Assembly (NCBI RefSeq): GCF_900176005.1
Contig: NZ_LT838272.1
Location: 248,001 to 312,000 of the forward strand
Reading direction: 5' to 3'
Source of the DNA: Thermanaeromonas toyohensis ToBE
GTDB lineage: Bacteria > Bacillota > DSM-521 > Neomoorellales > Neomoorellaceae
DNA length: 64,000 bases
Part shown: positions 25,051 to 34,083 of the stretch, in pieces
Layout: the number at the start of each line of letters is the position of its first letter
Numbering within the stretch: the stretch's first letter is position 1
The notes under the pieces: generated by a model
Told to the model about the DNA's origin: nothing
What the model saw: only the letters and a program-made list of their open reading frames with translations
Databases searched by the model: none
Program-made: the position numbers and the translations under genes

Positions 25051-26439
25051 GTGGGCAGATTGCTGGAAGTGGTTTTCTTACCTCACCCGCCTATTATGGT
25101 ACCGGAGGTGGGGGGAGAGGAACTGGCTAAAATTGCTTCCACTGTAGCTTCTACTAGGGAGCTAGCCCGCGAGGTAGCCCGGCTAGGCCCAGAGGTGATC
25201 ATCATTATATCCCCCCATGGCCCGGTTTTCCGGGAAGCTGTAGGTTTGTGGGCTACGCGCAAGTTACAAGGGGACTTATCTTCCTTCCGTGCTCCTAGAG
25301 TTAAGTTTCAGTACGCGTTGGACCTAGAATTAACCCGGGATATTGCAGCCGCGGCCAGCCAAGGAGGAGTCCCGGTTGTTTTGTTAGATGAAGAGAGCAG
25401 CAAGCGTTATGGCCTTATTCCAGAGTTGGATCACGGGATGATGGTGCCCCTTTACTTTCTACGGGAGGCGGGGGTGGAGGTACCCTTGGTAGCCATGGGC
25501 ATGGCCTTTATGGAACGGGAGAAACTATATGCTTTCGGGGCAGTCCTCGCCCGGGCAGTTAAGGCCAGCTCCCGCCGGGCCGTGCTCGTAGCCAGCGGCG
25601 ATCTATCCCACCGCCTGATCCCGGGCGCACCGGCCGGCTACGATCCCCAGGGAGAAATTTTTGATCGCCGGGTAAAGGAATTGCTTTCGAGCTTAGATGT
25701 GGCTGGGCTTTTGGCCTTACCAGAAGATCTAGCTGAACGAGCTGGGGAATGCGGACTCCGCTCCTTTATTATGGGCTTAGGAGCTTTGGACGGATACCGG
25801 GTAGAGGGTGAGGTTCTTTCTTATGAAGGACCCTTTGGCGTGGGGTACTTAGTGGCTAGGTTCTTGCCTAGAGAGGAAGACCCCCAGCGTAGTTTGCTCA
25901 AAAAAGAAGAGCTAAAACCCGGGGTTTCCGAACTGCCTTTTCCGGTGCGCCTGGCTAAGGAAAGCCTAGAGCATTACTTGCATACCGGACGTATTTTACC
26001 TGTTCCTAAGGATCTGCCACCAGATATGGCACGCCGCGCTGGGGTGTTTGTATCTATAAAAAAATTTGGCCAGCTCCGGGGATGTATAGGAACCGTCAGC
26101 CCTACTCGTTCTAATATTGCCGAAGAGATTATTTACAATGCTTTGAGCGCTGGGCTGGAAGATCCCCGTTTTCCGCCAGTCAAGGTTGAAGAACTACCCT
26201 ATCTTGAATATTCGGTCGACGTGCTGGAGGAACCGGAGCCTGTAAATAGTCTAGAAGAGCTTAATCCGCGGGTGTATGGAGTGATCGTCTCTAGCGGCCT
26301 TAAGAAAGGTTTGCTTTTGCCTGATCTAGAGGGGATAGATACAGCGGAAGAGCAGGTGGCTATTGCCAAACGTAAAGCAGGTATAGGGCCTGACGAACCT
26401 TGCCGTCTCGAACGCTTCCGGGTTACTCGGTATCGCTAG
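25051..26439 (+). CDS. MEMO-like/AMMECR1 fusion protein of the AmmeMemoRadiSam system
   Basis: About 462 aa in two domains: residues 1-270 resemble class III extradiol dioxygenase/MEMO (VVFLPHPPIMVPEVG, IIISPHGPVF, LDHGMMVPLYFL, VLVASGDLSHRL supply the His/Asp metal site), and 300-462 are AMMECR1 (VFVSIKKFGQLRGCIGTVSP, GLEDPRFPPV, EEQVAIAKRKAGI). GTG 25051 is preferred behind AAAAGGGGTGG; GTG 25042 is an alternative. The two proteins are often separate; here they are one chain, followed by the radical SAM member. All three are widely conserved together and the reaction of the system is not established to my knowledge. Confidence 0.92.
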   Translation: MGRLLEVVFLPHPPIMVPEVGGEELAKIASTVASTRELAREVARLGPEVIIIISPHGPVFREAVGLWATRKLQGDLSSFRAPRVKFQYALDLELTRDIAAAASQGGVPVVLLDEESSKRYGLIPELDHGMMVPLYFLREAGVEVPLVAMGMAFMEREKLYAFGAVLARAVKASSRRAVLVASGDLSHRLIPGAPAGYDPQGEIFDRRVKELLSSLDVAGLLALPEDLAERAGECGLRSFIMGLGALDGYRVEGEVLSYEGPFGVGYLVARFLPREEDPQRSLLKKEELKPGVSELPFPVRLAKESLEHYLHTGRILPVPKDLPPDMARRAGVFVSIKKFGQLRGCIGTVSPTRSNIAEEIIYNALSAGLEDPRFPPVKVEELPYLEYSVDVLEEPEPVNSLEELNPRVYGVIVSSGLKKGLLLPDLEGIDTAEEQVAIAKRKAGIGPDEPCRLERFRVTRYR

Positions 26440-26604
26440 AGAACCTTGGCCTAAAGGACGTTGGTATTTTCGACTTCCGGAGCCTGGTGAGCTATGCCAG
26501 ATGGTAAGTAATACCAGAGATCAGAGATGCATGAAATAAACGAGGGAGAGCGTTTTTGGGCAGACAATGAAAGGGGGAAGTTAATTAAGCAAGGAGGAAA
26601 CGGG

Positions 26605-27597
26605 ATGCGGGAAGCCAAGTATTATGTTAAGTTAGAGGAGGATAAGGTAGAGTGCCGCCTTTGCCCCCATACTTGCCGGCTAGGTCCTGGGCGTCGGGGG
26701 ATCTGCCGTGTACGGGAAAACCGGGAAGGAAGGCTTTTTACCCGCAACTATGGTCTTTGTTCCTCCCTAGCCTTGGACCCTATCGAAAAAAAGCCCTTAT
26801 ATCACTTTTACCCCGGGCACTTTATTCTTTCAGCAGGGACAGTAGGGTGCAACTTTGGCTGCGAGTTTTGCCAGAACTGGGAGATAGCCCACGGTGAACC
26901 GGAAGTAGTAGAGATTACCCCCGGGTATCTAGTGGAGGAAGCTAAACGCTTAAAGAGTGTGGGTCTGGCCTATACTTACTCTGAACCCATCGTATGGTTT
27001 GAATTTGTATTGGATACCGCCCGGATGGCGCGGGAGGCGGGGCTAAAGAATGTCTTAGTTACCAACGGTTTTATCCGACCAGAGCCTTTGAAAGAGCTTT
27101 TACCTGTTATCGATGCTTTAAACATCGATGTGAAGGGGTTCAGTAGAGAGTTTTATCGCCATATAGTCCACGGGGATTACCAGCCGGTGCTACGTACAGC
27201 AGTACAGGCTAAGGAAGCCGGATGCCACGTGGAGATTACTACTTTACTGGTCACCGGTTTAAATGATAAATTGGATGAGCTGGAAGAACTGGTAAAATGG
27301 ATACTGGCGGAGCTGGGGAAGGATACACCCCTTCATTTTTCCCGTTATTTTCCCCGCTATAAATTAAAACAGCCCCCTACTCCCCTAGAGACTATGCAGC
27401 GCGCCTGGGAGATGGCCTGCCGTTACCTTAATTATGTTTATTTAGGCAATGTGGAAGCCCCTCAAGCCAATAATACTTACTGTCCCCAGTGCGGGAATCT
27501 AGTGATAAGGCGGCAGGGTTATAGGGTTTCTTTTCCGGGCCTTGTAACTCCCGGCTACTGCCGCCAGTGCGGTAGTCAAATCGCCATTATAATGTAA
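26605..27597 (+). CDS. amrS: AmmeMemoRadiSam system radical SAM enzyme (AmrS type)
   Basis: About 330 aa. ATG 26605 is chosen (GCAAGGAGGAAACGGG upstream); the longer reading adds 26 hydrophilic residues. Radical SAM cluster motif CNFGCEFCQN at 82-91; an N-terminal Cys group CRLCPHTC..GICRVR (C17, C20, C24, C34) and a C-terminal zinc-ribbon-like pair CPQCGN/CRQCGS. The start resembles pyruvate formate-lyase activases, but the C-terminus and the neighbour place it with AmrS. Cytoplasmic, anaerobic chemistry; substrate presumably the adjacent MEMO/AMMECR1 protein or its ligand (inference). Confidence 0.92.
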   Translation: MREAKYYVKLEEDKVECRLCPHTCRLGPGRRGICRVRENREGRLFTRNYGLCSSLALDPIEKKPLYHFYPGHFILSAGTVGCNFGCEFCQNWEIAHGEPEVVEITPGYLVEEAKRLKSVGLAYTYSEPIVWFEFVLDTARMAREAGLKNVLVTNGFIRPEPLKELLPVIDALNIDVKGFSREFYRHIVHGDYQPVLRTAVQAKEAGCHVEITTLLVTGLNDKLDELEELVKWILAELGKDTPLHFSRYFPRYKLKQPPTPLETMQRAWEMACRYLNYVYLGNVEAPQANNTYCPQCGNLVIRRQGYRVSFPGLVTPGYCRQCGSQIAIIM

Positions 27598-27699
27598 ACT
27601 TACTACAGAGCTTACTGCCTTATTAATAAACTCGTCATCTTAAGTCTAAAAGTCGTAAAATCCTAATTCTAAAGGTCTAAATCTAAATTAGCTCTAAAT

Positions 27700-27867
27700 C
27701 TAGATTATGCTATCTCGCTTCTCTACCCGACTAAAGTCTTGTGATCTGTGCTGCTTCTTGTTCTTGTAAGGGCAGAGGGCTGGGCCACCCGTAAGTAACA
27801 CTTTATCCAGTTCGCACTGGCCGTCCCGGCCAAAGGTGCATGGGCAATCGCAGATTACGAAAGGCAT
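27700..27867 (-). CDS. Small cysteine-rich protein (55 aa)
   Basis: Not in any family I can name. ATG 27867 with AAAGGAGAGGGGG upstream. Cysteines at 6, 8, 10, 18 and 32 (VICDCPC, GQCELD, ALCPYK) make a likely Zn or Fe binding knot; the tail is basic. The first 36 residues have the size and spacing of DUF1540-like Cys-rich spore-former proteins, but without a clear match. Opposite strand to both neighbours, in a gap of 324 bp otherwise containing only an AT-rich degenerate TCTAAAT repeat (27660-27705). Confidence 0.6.
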   Translation of the reverse strand: MPFVICDCPCTFGRDGQCELDKVLLTGGPALCPYKNKKQHRSQDFSRVEKRDSII

Positions 27868-27921
27868 AATTTAATTTCCCCCTCTCCTTTATTTTTCCCT
27901 GGGACATGGGAGAGATAAGCT

Positions 27922-29121
27922 ATGTCTTTAAATTTGAGCACCCTTAAAAAACGGATAAGTAACGCTGTAGAAACTTATAAGAATGAGATCATCCAGTTGG
28001 CGGAAGAAATCTTTGATCACCCAGAGGTGGGACAGCAGGAATTCTTCGCCTCCCGCCTTTTGACCCAGACCTTAGCTAAATATGGGTTTGAGGTGCTTTA
28101 TCCTTTACCTAAACTCCCTACCGGTTTCCAGGCTGTCCTAAAGTGCCCTAGCCCAGGCCCTCGGGTGGCTTTACTTGCTGAGTATGATGCCCTTCCCGAG
28201 CTGGGCCATGCTTGTGGCCACAACCTTATTGGGGCGGCAGTTGTAGGTGCGGGCCTAGCCTTGGCCGCTGTAAAAGAAGAGTTAAGGGGTGAGGTTTTAA
28301 TCTTTGGGACTCCTGCGGAGGAGAGCAACGGAGGGAAGGTGGTACTGGTAGAAGAAGGGGCCTTTCAGGGGGTGGATGCAGCCCTGATTTTTCATCCTGG
28401 GGATGCTAATATTATGGAAGTGTCTTCTCTAGCCTTGGAAGCCTTAGAATTTATTTTTGAGGGTCGGGCGGCCCATGCTTCTTCCAGTCCAGAAGAGGGG
28501 ATCAATGCTCTGGAGGCCCTTATTCAATTTTTTAACAATATAAATAGCCTCCGTCCCTACCTCAAAGGGCAAACCCATATCAACGGGATCATTACAGAGG
28601 GAGGCGTAACCCCTAATATAATCCCCGAGCGGGCCGTAGCCCGCTTTTATATCCGGGCTGAAAACCATAAGGCCCTAAAGGAAGTCCTCCAGCGGGTAGA
28701 AAATTGTGCCCGCGGGGCAGCCCTGGCTACAGGATGTAGCGTTGCTTGGCGCAACTATGAATTTTCCTATGATGCTATGGTTACTAATAAAGCTTTGGCC
28801 GGTGCCTTTAAGGAGAATCTGCGGGCCCTGGGGGTAACAGAGTTTGGCCCTCCTCGCCGTAGCAGGGGTTCCCTGGATATGGGCAACGTTAGCCGGGTAG
28901 TACCTGCTATACATCCTTATCTGGCTTTAGGGAGCGGGAGGCTTATACCTCACACCCGGGAGTTTGCCCGCGCGGCCCGTGGAGAAGCCGGAAGGAACTT
29001 GGTGATGCTCGCGGCTAAAGCCCTAGCTTGGACAGCAGCAGATGTGCTCCTAGATGGAGAACTCTTAACCCGTATACAAGAGGAGTTTAGCCTGGGGCTG
29101 TTAAAGGAAGGGGGCCCCTGA
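27922..29121 (+). CDS. M20-family metallopeptidase/amidohydrolase
   Basis: 399 aa, M20D/AbgB-like carboxypeptidase or aminoacylase. Metal sites: LAEYDALPELGHACGHN (bridging Asp/His/Cys), catalytic Glu pair in GTPAEESNGG, a His in IFHPGD and late His in AIHPYLALG. The lid/dimerisation insert is about residues 175-295 (AAHASSSPEEGINALEA). No signal peptide, so cytoplasmic. ATG behind GGGAGAGATAAGCT. Likely hydrolyses N-acyl amino acids or p-aminobenzoyl-glutamate-type amides; substrate undetermined. Its stop overlaps the next start by one base. Confidence 0.9.
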   Translation: MSLNLSTLKKRISNAVETYKNEIIQLAEEIFDHPEVGQQEFFASRLLTQTLAKYGFEVLYPLPKLPTGFQAVLKCPSPGPRVALLAEYDALPELGHACGHNLIGAAVVGAGLALAAVKEELRGEVLIFGTPAEESNGGKVVLVEEGAFQGVDAALIFHPGDANIMEVSSLALEALEFIFEGRAAHASSSPEEGINALEALIQFFNNINSLRPYLKGQTHINGIITEGGVTPNIIPERAVARFYIRAENHKALKEVLQRVENCARGAALATGCSVAWRNYEFSYDAMVTNKALAGAFKENLRALGVTEFGPPRRSRGSLDMGNVSRVVPAIHPYLALGSGRLIPHTREFARAARGEAGRNLVMLAAKALAWTAADVLLDGELLTRIQEEFSLGLLKEGGP

Positions 29122-30575
29122 TGTATAGCGCGGCCTTTAACGAAGGGTGGAGGCAGAGGCTAGGACCAGAATATGAAGATTTTATCCAGGCCTTGAAAAA
29201 AAGGACGGGGCAAGGTTTACGGGTAAATACCCTTAAGCTAAAGCCAGAGGAGTTCTTACGGATAAGTCCCTTCCCGTTAAAGGAGGTACCCTGGTGCCCG
29301 GAAGGTTGGGTAATCTTGGAAGGAGAAGAAAGGGCTGGCCGGCATCCCTTCCACGCAGCGGGCCTGTACTATCTTCAAGATCCTTCAACCATGGCGGCTG
29401 CCGGGCTTCTAAATCCCCAGCCCGGCGAGTGGGTACTGGATTTGTGCGCAGCACCCGGGGGGAAGGCCAGCCACTTGGCGGCTAGGATGGAGAATAAGGG
29501 AGTGTTAGTGGCCAATGAGGTGAACCCCCGGCGGGCCAGTGTGCTGGCCTTTAATCTCGAACGGTTGGGGGTAACCAATGCCATAATTTTAAATGAAAGA
29601 CCGGAAACCTTGGCTGCCAGGTGGGCAGGTCTCTTTGACCGGGTACTGGTGGATGCCCCATGTTCAGGAGAGGCGATCTTGGCCCGGGATCCAGGGGCTT
29701 TTCGAGCCTGGAGCAGAAGTCTTTTGCAAAGATTCGCCCGGCGCCAGCTTAACCTTTTACACCAAGCTGCTTGCCTAGTAAGGCCGGGTGGGTGGCTCCT
29801 TTATGCTACCTGCACTTTCTCCCCCGAAGAGAATGAAGGAGTAATAGCCCGTTTTTTAAAGGCTCGGCCCGATTTTGTCTTGGTAGACCCTCCCCGCCAT
29901 CCCCTTTTTGCACCCGGCCGGCCGGACTGGATAGAGGGGGGAGACCCGAGCTTGAGGTGGGCGGTGCGCTTGTGGCCCCATCTAGGCCCTGGGCACGGCC
30001 ATTTCTATGCTTTGCTTAAGCGCCAGGGTGAAGGATACTTAGACCGCCCCCGAAATCGATCTCATATTTCGCCTGAAGCAGAACGGCTATACGAAGAATT
30101 TTGCCGGGAAAATTTAAAGGAGATCCCGGCCACCGAAGGTCTTCTAGAGGAGGGTGGTCGTATCTACCAAGTACCTTTACCGCCTGAAATGTGGCGGGGA
30201 CTTAAAGTGGTACGGCCTGGATGGTGGCTGGGGCGGGTGTACAAAGGCTGCTTTCAGCCGGACCATGCCTTAGCTTTAGGGATAAAGGCTGAGAAGGCTT
30301 TGCGGGTACGGGATCTGTCCTTAGATAGCGCAGAACTCAAGGCTTATCTCCGGGGTGAATTTTTAGAGGAAGCCCCAGCGGATAGGCTAGCGGGGCAGTC
30401 ACTTTACAAGGGGAGACTTTATAGGAGTAAATACCAGAGTGAAACTTTAGAGGGAAATAAAGGGAAAGAATGGGTATTGGTAACAGTTGAAGGATTCCCT
30501 CTGGGATGGGCCCGGGCCGGGGGCGGTGGGCTAAAAAGCCTTTACCCGCGTCACTTCCGGGCCGCCTGGGGATAA
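29121..30575 (+). CDS. RsmF/NOP2-family RNA cytosine-C5 methyltransferase
   Basis: 484 aa. SAM motif DLCAAPGGKASHLAARM (about 111-127), VDAPCSGEAI with the helper Cys (about 180) and YATCTFSPEENE with the catalytic Cys (about 232) are the two-cysteine RNA m5C signature. N-terminal 80 residues form the RNA-recognition part (GLRVNTLKL). The C-terminal 170 residues match the RsmF extension with PUA-like ending GWARAGGGGLKSLYP. Methylates 16S rRNA (YebU/RsmF type) in the ribosome, probable target only by family. Confidence 0.9.
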   Translation: MYSAAFNEGWRQRLGPEYEDFIQALKKRTGQGLRVNTLKLKPEEFLRISPFPLKEVPWCPEGWVILEGEERAGRHPFHAAGLYYLQDPSTMAAAGLLNPQPGEWVLDLCAAPGGKASHLAARMENKGVLVANEVNPRRASVLAFNLERLGVTNAIILNERPETLAARWAGLFDRVLVDAPCSGEAILARDPGAFRAWSRSLLQRFARRQLNLLHQAACLVRPGGWLLYATCTFSPEENEGVIARFLKARPDFVLVDPPRHPLFAPGRPDWIEGGDPSLRWAVRLWPHLGPGHGHFYALLKRQGEGYLDRPRNRSHISPEAERLYEEFCRENLKEIPATEGLLEEGGRIYQVPLPPEMWRGLKVVRPGWWLGRVYKGCFQPDHALALGIKAEKALRVRDLSLDSAELKAYLRGEFLEEAPADRLAGQSLYKGRLYRSKYQSETLEGNKGKEWVLVTVEGFPLGWARAGGGGLKSLYPRHFRAAWG

Positions 30576-30644
30576 CTTTGGATTTACTAGCAGGCTGCCG
30601 GGGGATAACTTTAGGATACCTCTCCTAAAGGAGGGCACGAGGAC

Positions 30645-31625
30645 ATGAAAAGGTATTATGTTTTATTAGTGTTGGCCAGCTTCATAGGCTTGGCCTTTAT
30701 TTTTTTCTGGCTTGTCCTTTTCCCCCTTCCTTCTGCTCGAACGCCTTATGAAGCACGAGCCTTAGCAGTGTGGTCTGCATCCGGAGAGGAAATAGTTCAA
30801 ATGCTTAAGAAGATTATAGAGGGGGAAGCAGGCGGGATTGAAGTTTTTAAAACCCAAGGTGACTTGGCTCCATTACCTGGCCAGGAGGTAGTAATAGGAG
30901 TGAATCTTTCCAAAGATCGAGGGGTTCTAGGTCTTTTTTCCTCAGCTTCCTACTCACCCCAACTTCTAGCTTACCTGGCCATCCTGCCCATGGAGGAGAT
31001 TAAGATATTGAAGTTAGAACCTGGTCGGGAAGGGGTCCTGGTCCGGGAAGTCCTGGATGAAAGGTTCGGGGCTTATTTTTATACCTCTTTCTATGCCCTT
31101 TATCTTTACCAGGAAGGCGCTTGGCAAGAGGTGTGGCGTAAGGTCATAAAGAACGACGAACGGTGGCCAAAAAAGTGGGTAGGCCGGGGGGAGGGGTGGG
31201 AAGGTATTAAAGATAAAGTAGATGTGGAATTTAGCTGGGAAGGAGGCCGTCTCATGGCTCGGACCCAAGAATCTAGGGTTTTCTGGGAAGGGCCACGTCC
31301 AGATGCCCCGGCTACCTACACCAGAGAAAGGGCTCTAGCCCGGGTATATAGATGGGAGCCGAGTTGGGGAGCCTTGGTCCTGGCTCAAGGAAAAATAAAG
31401 AGGCTCACAGCCCTAAAAGGGCAAGAAGGCAACCGGTATATAGAGAGAGGCCAGCTTAAGCCCGGCGAAAAGGTGGCTATCCTGGATGAGGAGGAGGCTT
31501 GGGGTTGGGTACCCCACGTGGGGGAGGCCTCCCAACTTTATCGTGTGAAGACGGCAGCCGGCCATGTAGGTTATGTCTCTAAGGAAGATGTGGAAATATA
31601 TGAGAATTTTTTAGGACCCAGGTAA
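30645..31625 (+). CDS. Hypothetical membrane-anchored protein with C-terminal SH3-like domain
   Basis: 326 aa. Residues 5-30 are one strong transmembrane helix (VLLVLASFIGLAFIFFWLVL), so the rest is probably extracytoplasmic. The middle (40-240) is not recognised; the last 70 residues (ALKGQEGNRYIERGQLKPGE ... VGYVSKEDVEIYENF) look like a bacterial SH3 (SH3b) fold. ATG behind CCTAAAGGAGG. Stands alone between the RNA methyltransferase and the arginine operon. Wall-associated sensor or anchor is only a guess. Confidence 0.7.
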   Translation: MKRYYVLLVLASFIGLAFIFFWLVLFPLPSARTPYEARALAVWSASGEEIVQMLKKIIEGEAGGIEVFKTQGDLAPLPGQEVVIGVNLSKDRGVLGLFSSASYSPQLLAYLAILPMEEIKILKLEPGREGVLVREVLDERFGAYFYTSFYALYLYQEGAWQEVWRKVIKNDERWPKKWVGRGEGWEGIKDKVDVEFSWEGGRLMARTQESRVFWEGPRPDAPATYTRERALARVYRWEPSWGALVLAQGKIKRLTALKGQEGNRYIERGQLKPGEKVAILDEEEAWGWVPHVGEASQLYRVKTAAGHVGYVSKEDVEIYENFLGPR

Positions 31626-31634
31626 AAATTTTTC

Positions 31635-31650
31635 TTGCATTTTTATGCAA
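31635..31650 (+). promoter_or_regulatory. ARG-box-like operator (ArgR/AhrC)
   Basis: TTGCATTTTTATGCAA, a perfect 6-bp dyad around TTTT, close to the ARG box pattern TGAATnnnnATTCA with TGCAT arms. It covers the -35 of the arg promoter, a repressing position. The dyad and its place are seen; binding by ArgR is inferred. Confidence 0.7.
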
Positions 31651-31664
31651 ACTAGGCGTATAAT
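31635..31664 (+). promoter_or_regulatory. Promoter of the arginine operon
   Basis: -35 TTGCAT (31635-31640), 18-bp spacer, perfect -10 TATAAT (31659-31664), about 35 bp ahead of argC. The -10 sits in a second palindrome GTATAATTATAC. Confidence 0.75.
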
Positions 31665-31698
31665 TATACAGCAACCTTCCACCTCGAGGTGTTTTAAT

Positions 31699-32739
31699 AT
31701 GGTTAAAGTAGGTATTATAGGAGCTACAGGTTATACAGGGGCGGAACTGGTGCGGCTAGCTTCTCGTCACCCCCGGGTGGAACTGGTGGCCCTCACCTCC
31801 CAAACCTTCTCTGGGCAAGAAATGGCCCGGGTCTACCCTTCCCTTTATGGGTTTTGTTCCCATACTTGCAAGAATTTTTCCCCGGAGGAGGTGCTTTCCC
31901 AGGCAGAGGTAGTTTTTCTGGCCCTGCCCCATGGCCACGCCGTACCCATAGCCGAAGAGGCCCTCCGCCGGGGGGTCCGGGTTATCGACTTGGGGGCTGA
32001 CTTACGCTTTCGGGACGTACGGGTTTATGAAGAGTGGTACGGGATTAAGCATCCTAACCCTGAATTGGCTGCCCGGGCGGTTTACGGGCTACCCGAGATA
32101 CACCGGGAGGAGATCGCTTCTGCCCAGGTGGTGGCCAATCCAGGATGCTATCCTACTAGTGTGATTTTAGCCCTGGCACCCCTTATCAAGGGAGGTTATG
32201 GGGAATTAGAGAGCATCGTTATCGATGCCAAGTCCGGTGTCTCAGGTGCTGGGAGGAAAACAGAGATAGCTTACCTTTTTACCGAATGTAACGAAAACCT
32301 GCACCCTTACGGTGTAGCCCGGCATCGCCACACCCCGGAGATCGAGCAAGAGTTGAGCTTAATTGCTGGGCAAGAAGTGAGGGTTTCCTTTACCCCGCAT
32401 TTGGTCCCTATTACCCGGGGAATCCTCAGTACTATTTATGTAAACCTTAAGGTACAAGTTTCGGAGGAAGAGCTCCGCCAGGTGTACGAGGAGTTCTACC
32501 GGGAAGCCCCCTTTGTAAAACTTCTGCCCCCAGGTCTTTGGCCGCATACCCGTTGGGTTTATGGTAGCAACTTCTGCCATATTAATTTTACTTTAGACCG
32601 GCGCACAGGGCGGCTGATTTTGGCCTCTGCCATCGATAATTTGACTAAAGGAGCCTCTGGCCAGGCCCTCCAAAATCTTAATCTTATGTTCGGGTGGCCT
32701 GAAGCCTTGGGCCTTGATTATCCTGGCCTTTCCCCTTAA
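31699..32739 (+). CDS. argC: N-acetyl-gamma-glutamyl-phosphate reductase
   Basis: 346 aa; NADPH-dependent reduction of acetylglutamyl phosphate to the semialdehyde, third step of arginine synthesis. ATG 31699 (CGAGGTG upstream, [20 protein letters not shown]) is chosen over ATG 31645. GATGYTG is the nucleotide-binding loop, VANPGCYPT holds the catalytic Cys, and [10 protein letters not shown] the catalytic His. First gene of argCJBDFGH, directly behind an ARG-box promoter. Confidence 0.97.
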   Translation: MVKVGIIGATGYTGAELVRLASRHPRVELVALTSQTFSGQEMARVYPSLYGFCSHTCKNFSPEEVLSQAEVVFLALPHGHAVPIAEEALRRGVRVIDLGADLRFRDVRVYEEWYGIKHPNPELAARAVYGLPEIHREEIASAQVVANPGCYPTSVILALAPLIKGGYGELESIVIDAKSGVSGAGRKTEIAYLFTECNENLHPYGVARHRHTPEIEQELSLIAGQEVRVSFTPHLVPITRGILSTIYVNLKVQVSEEELRQVYEEFYREAPFVKLLPPGLWPHTRWVYGSNFCHINFTLDRRTGRLILASAIDNLTKGASGQALQNLNLMFGWPEALGLDYPGLSP

Positions 32740-32780
32740 AGCTTTTGGTAAAAATTTTCCTTAGGAGGGGATTTACCTTA

Positions 32781-34001
32781 ATGGAATGGGAGATTATACC
32801 CGGCGGGGTAACTGCTCCCCGGGGTTTCCGGGCGGCAGGTGTTTACGCTGGGTTAAAAAAGGCTAACCGCGGTAAAAAGGATTTAGCCTTAATTGTAAGC
32901 GATACCTTAGCAGCAGCGGCTGCGGTGTATACTACCAATAAAGTACAGGCTGCTCCTTTAAAGGTTACCCGCGAGCATTTGGCTTCCGGCTGGGCACGGG
33001 CCATTGTGGTGAACAGCGGGAATGCCAATGCTTGTACTGGAGAACAGGGCTTGAAGGATGCCCGGAGAATGGCGGAGATAACTGCGGAAGCCCTGGGCTG
33101 TCGCCCGCAAGAAGTAGTGGTAGCTTCTACAGGTGTTATAGGTGTACCCCTTCCCATGGATAAAATCGAAGCCGGCATCCGCCAAGCAGCCCAAGAATTA
33201 TCCAAAGAGGGGAGCCGGGCGGCAGCGGAGGCTATCCTTACCACTGACCTGCGAGTAAAAGAGATCGCCTTGCGCTTTAGTATCAGAGGTCGGCCGGTGG
33301 TGATAGGGGGCATAGCCAAGGGCTCCGGCATGATCCATCCCAACCTAGCTACTATGCTCGCTTTTTTTACTACCGATGCGAGTCTTGACCCAGAACAGTT
33401 GCAGAAGGCTTTAAGTTTAGCTGTGGACAATACCTTTAACCTTATTACGGTAGATGGCGATACCAGCACCAATGATATGGTAGTAGCCTTGGCCAACGGC
33501 CAGTCCGGGGTTGGACCTACCAGCGAAGAAGAATATAAGTTATTTACTTCAGTCTTGGAGTATGCCTGTCGGTACCTGGCCCGGCTTATCGCCCGGGATG
33601 GAGAGGGAGCCACCCGACTTATTGAGGTAGAAGTACGAGGTGCCCACACCTTTATGGATGCCCGTAAGATAGCCCGAGCTATAGCCAGCTCTAATCTAGT
33701 AAAAAGCGCCGTCTTCGGTGCTGATGCCAACTGGGGACGTATTTTATGCGCTGCAGGCTACGCAGGTGCTGAGCTAGACCCAGAACGGGTGGATATTTTT
33801 ATTGAAAGCGCTGCCGGTCGCGAGCAGCTAGCAGCAAGGGGACAAATGGTTCCCTTTGATGAAGCCAAAGCCAGCGCCATACTTGCGGCTGAAGAGATAA
33901 GGATTATTGTAGACCTTAATCTGGGGATGGCTACAGCCGTAGCTTATGGCTGTGACCTGACTTACGATTATGTTAAAATTAACGCTTCTTACCGAACCTA
34001 G
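32781..34001 (+). CDS. argJ: Glutamate N-acetyltransferase / amino-acid acetyltransferase (bifunctional)
   Basis: 406 aa. Recycles the acetyl group from acetylornithine to glutamate and, when bifunctional, also makes acetylglutamate from acetyl-CoA. The self-cleavage site is [13 protein letters not shown], with nucleophile Thr at about residue 191 that becomes the N-terminus of the beta chain. ATG 32781 follows AGGAGGGG. Other landmarks [12 protein letters not shown] and [17 protein letters not shown]. No separate argA/argE-type gene in this operon, consistent with the cyclic pathway. Confidence 0.97.
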   Translation: MEWEIIPGGVTAPRGFRAAGVYAGLKKANRGKKDLALIVSDTLAAAAAVYTTNKVQAAPLKVTREHLASGWARAIVVNSGNANACTGEQGLKDARRMAEITAEALGCRPQEVVVASTGVIGVPLPMDKIEAGIRQAAQELSKEGSRAAAEAILTTDLRVKEIALRFSIRGRPVVIGGIAKGSGMIHPNLATMLAFFTTDASLDPEQLQKALSLAVDNTFNLITVDGDTSTNDMVVALANGQSGVGPTSEEEYKLFTSVLEYACRYLARLIARDGEGATRLIEVEVRGAHTFMDARKIARAIASSNLVKSAVFGADANWGRILCAAGYAGAELDPERVDIFIESAAGREQLAARGQMVPFDEAKASAILAAEEIRIIVDLNLGMATAVAYGCDLTYDYVKINASYRT

Positions 34002-34083
34002 AGGAGGAAGGACTTATAGAAGCAGGAAGACGGGGGTAAAGAGTTCAAAGGGAATAGAGGTGAGGGAGAGGAGGGGATCCGAT

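Noticed and set aside
32843-33730. Long 295-codon minus-strand frame inside argJ
   Set aside because: Composition is the Ser/Ala/Arg-rich bias of an antisense shadow; argJ on the plus strand is complete and well recognised.
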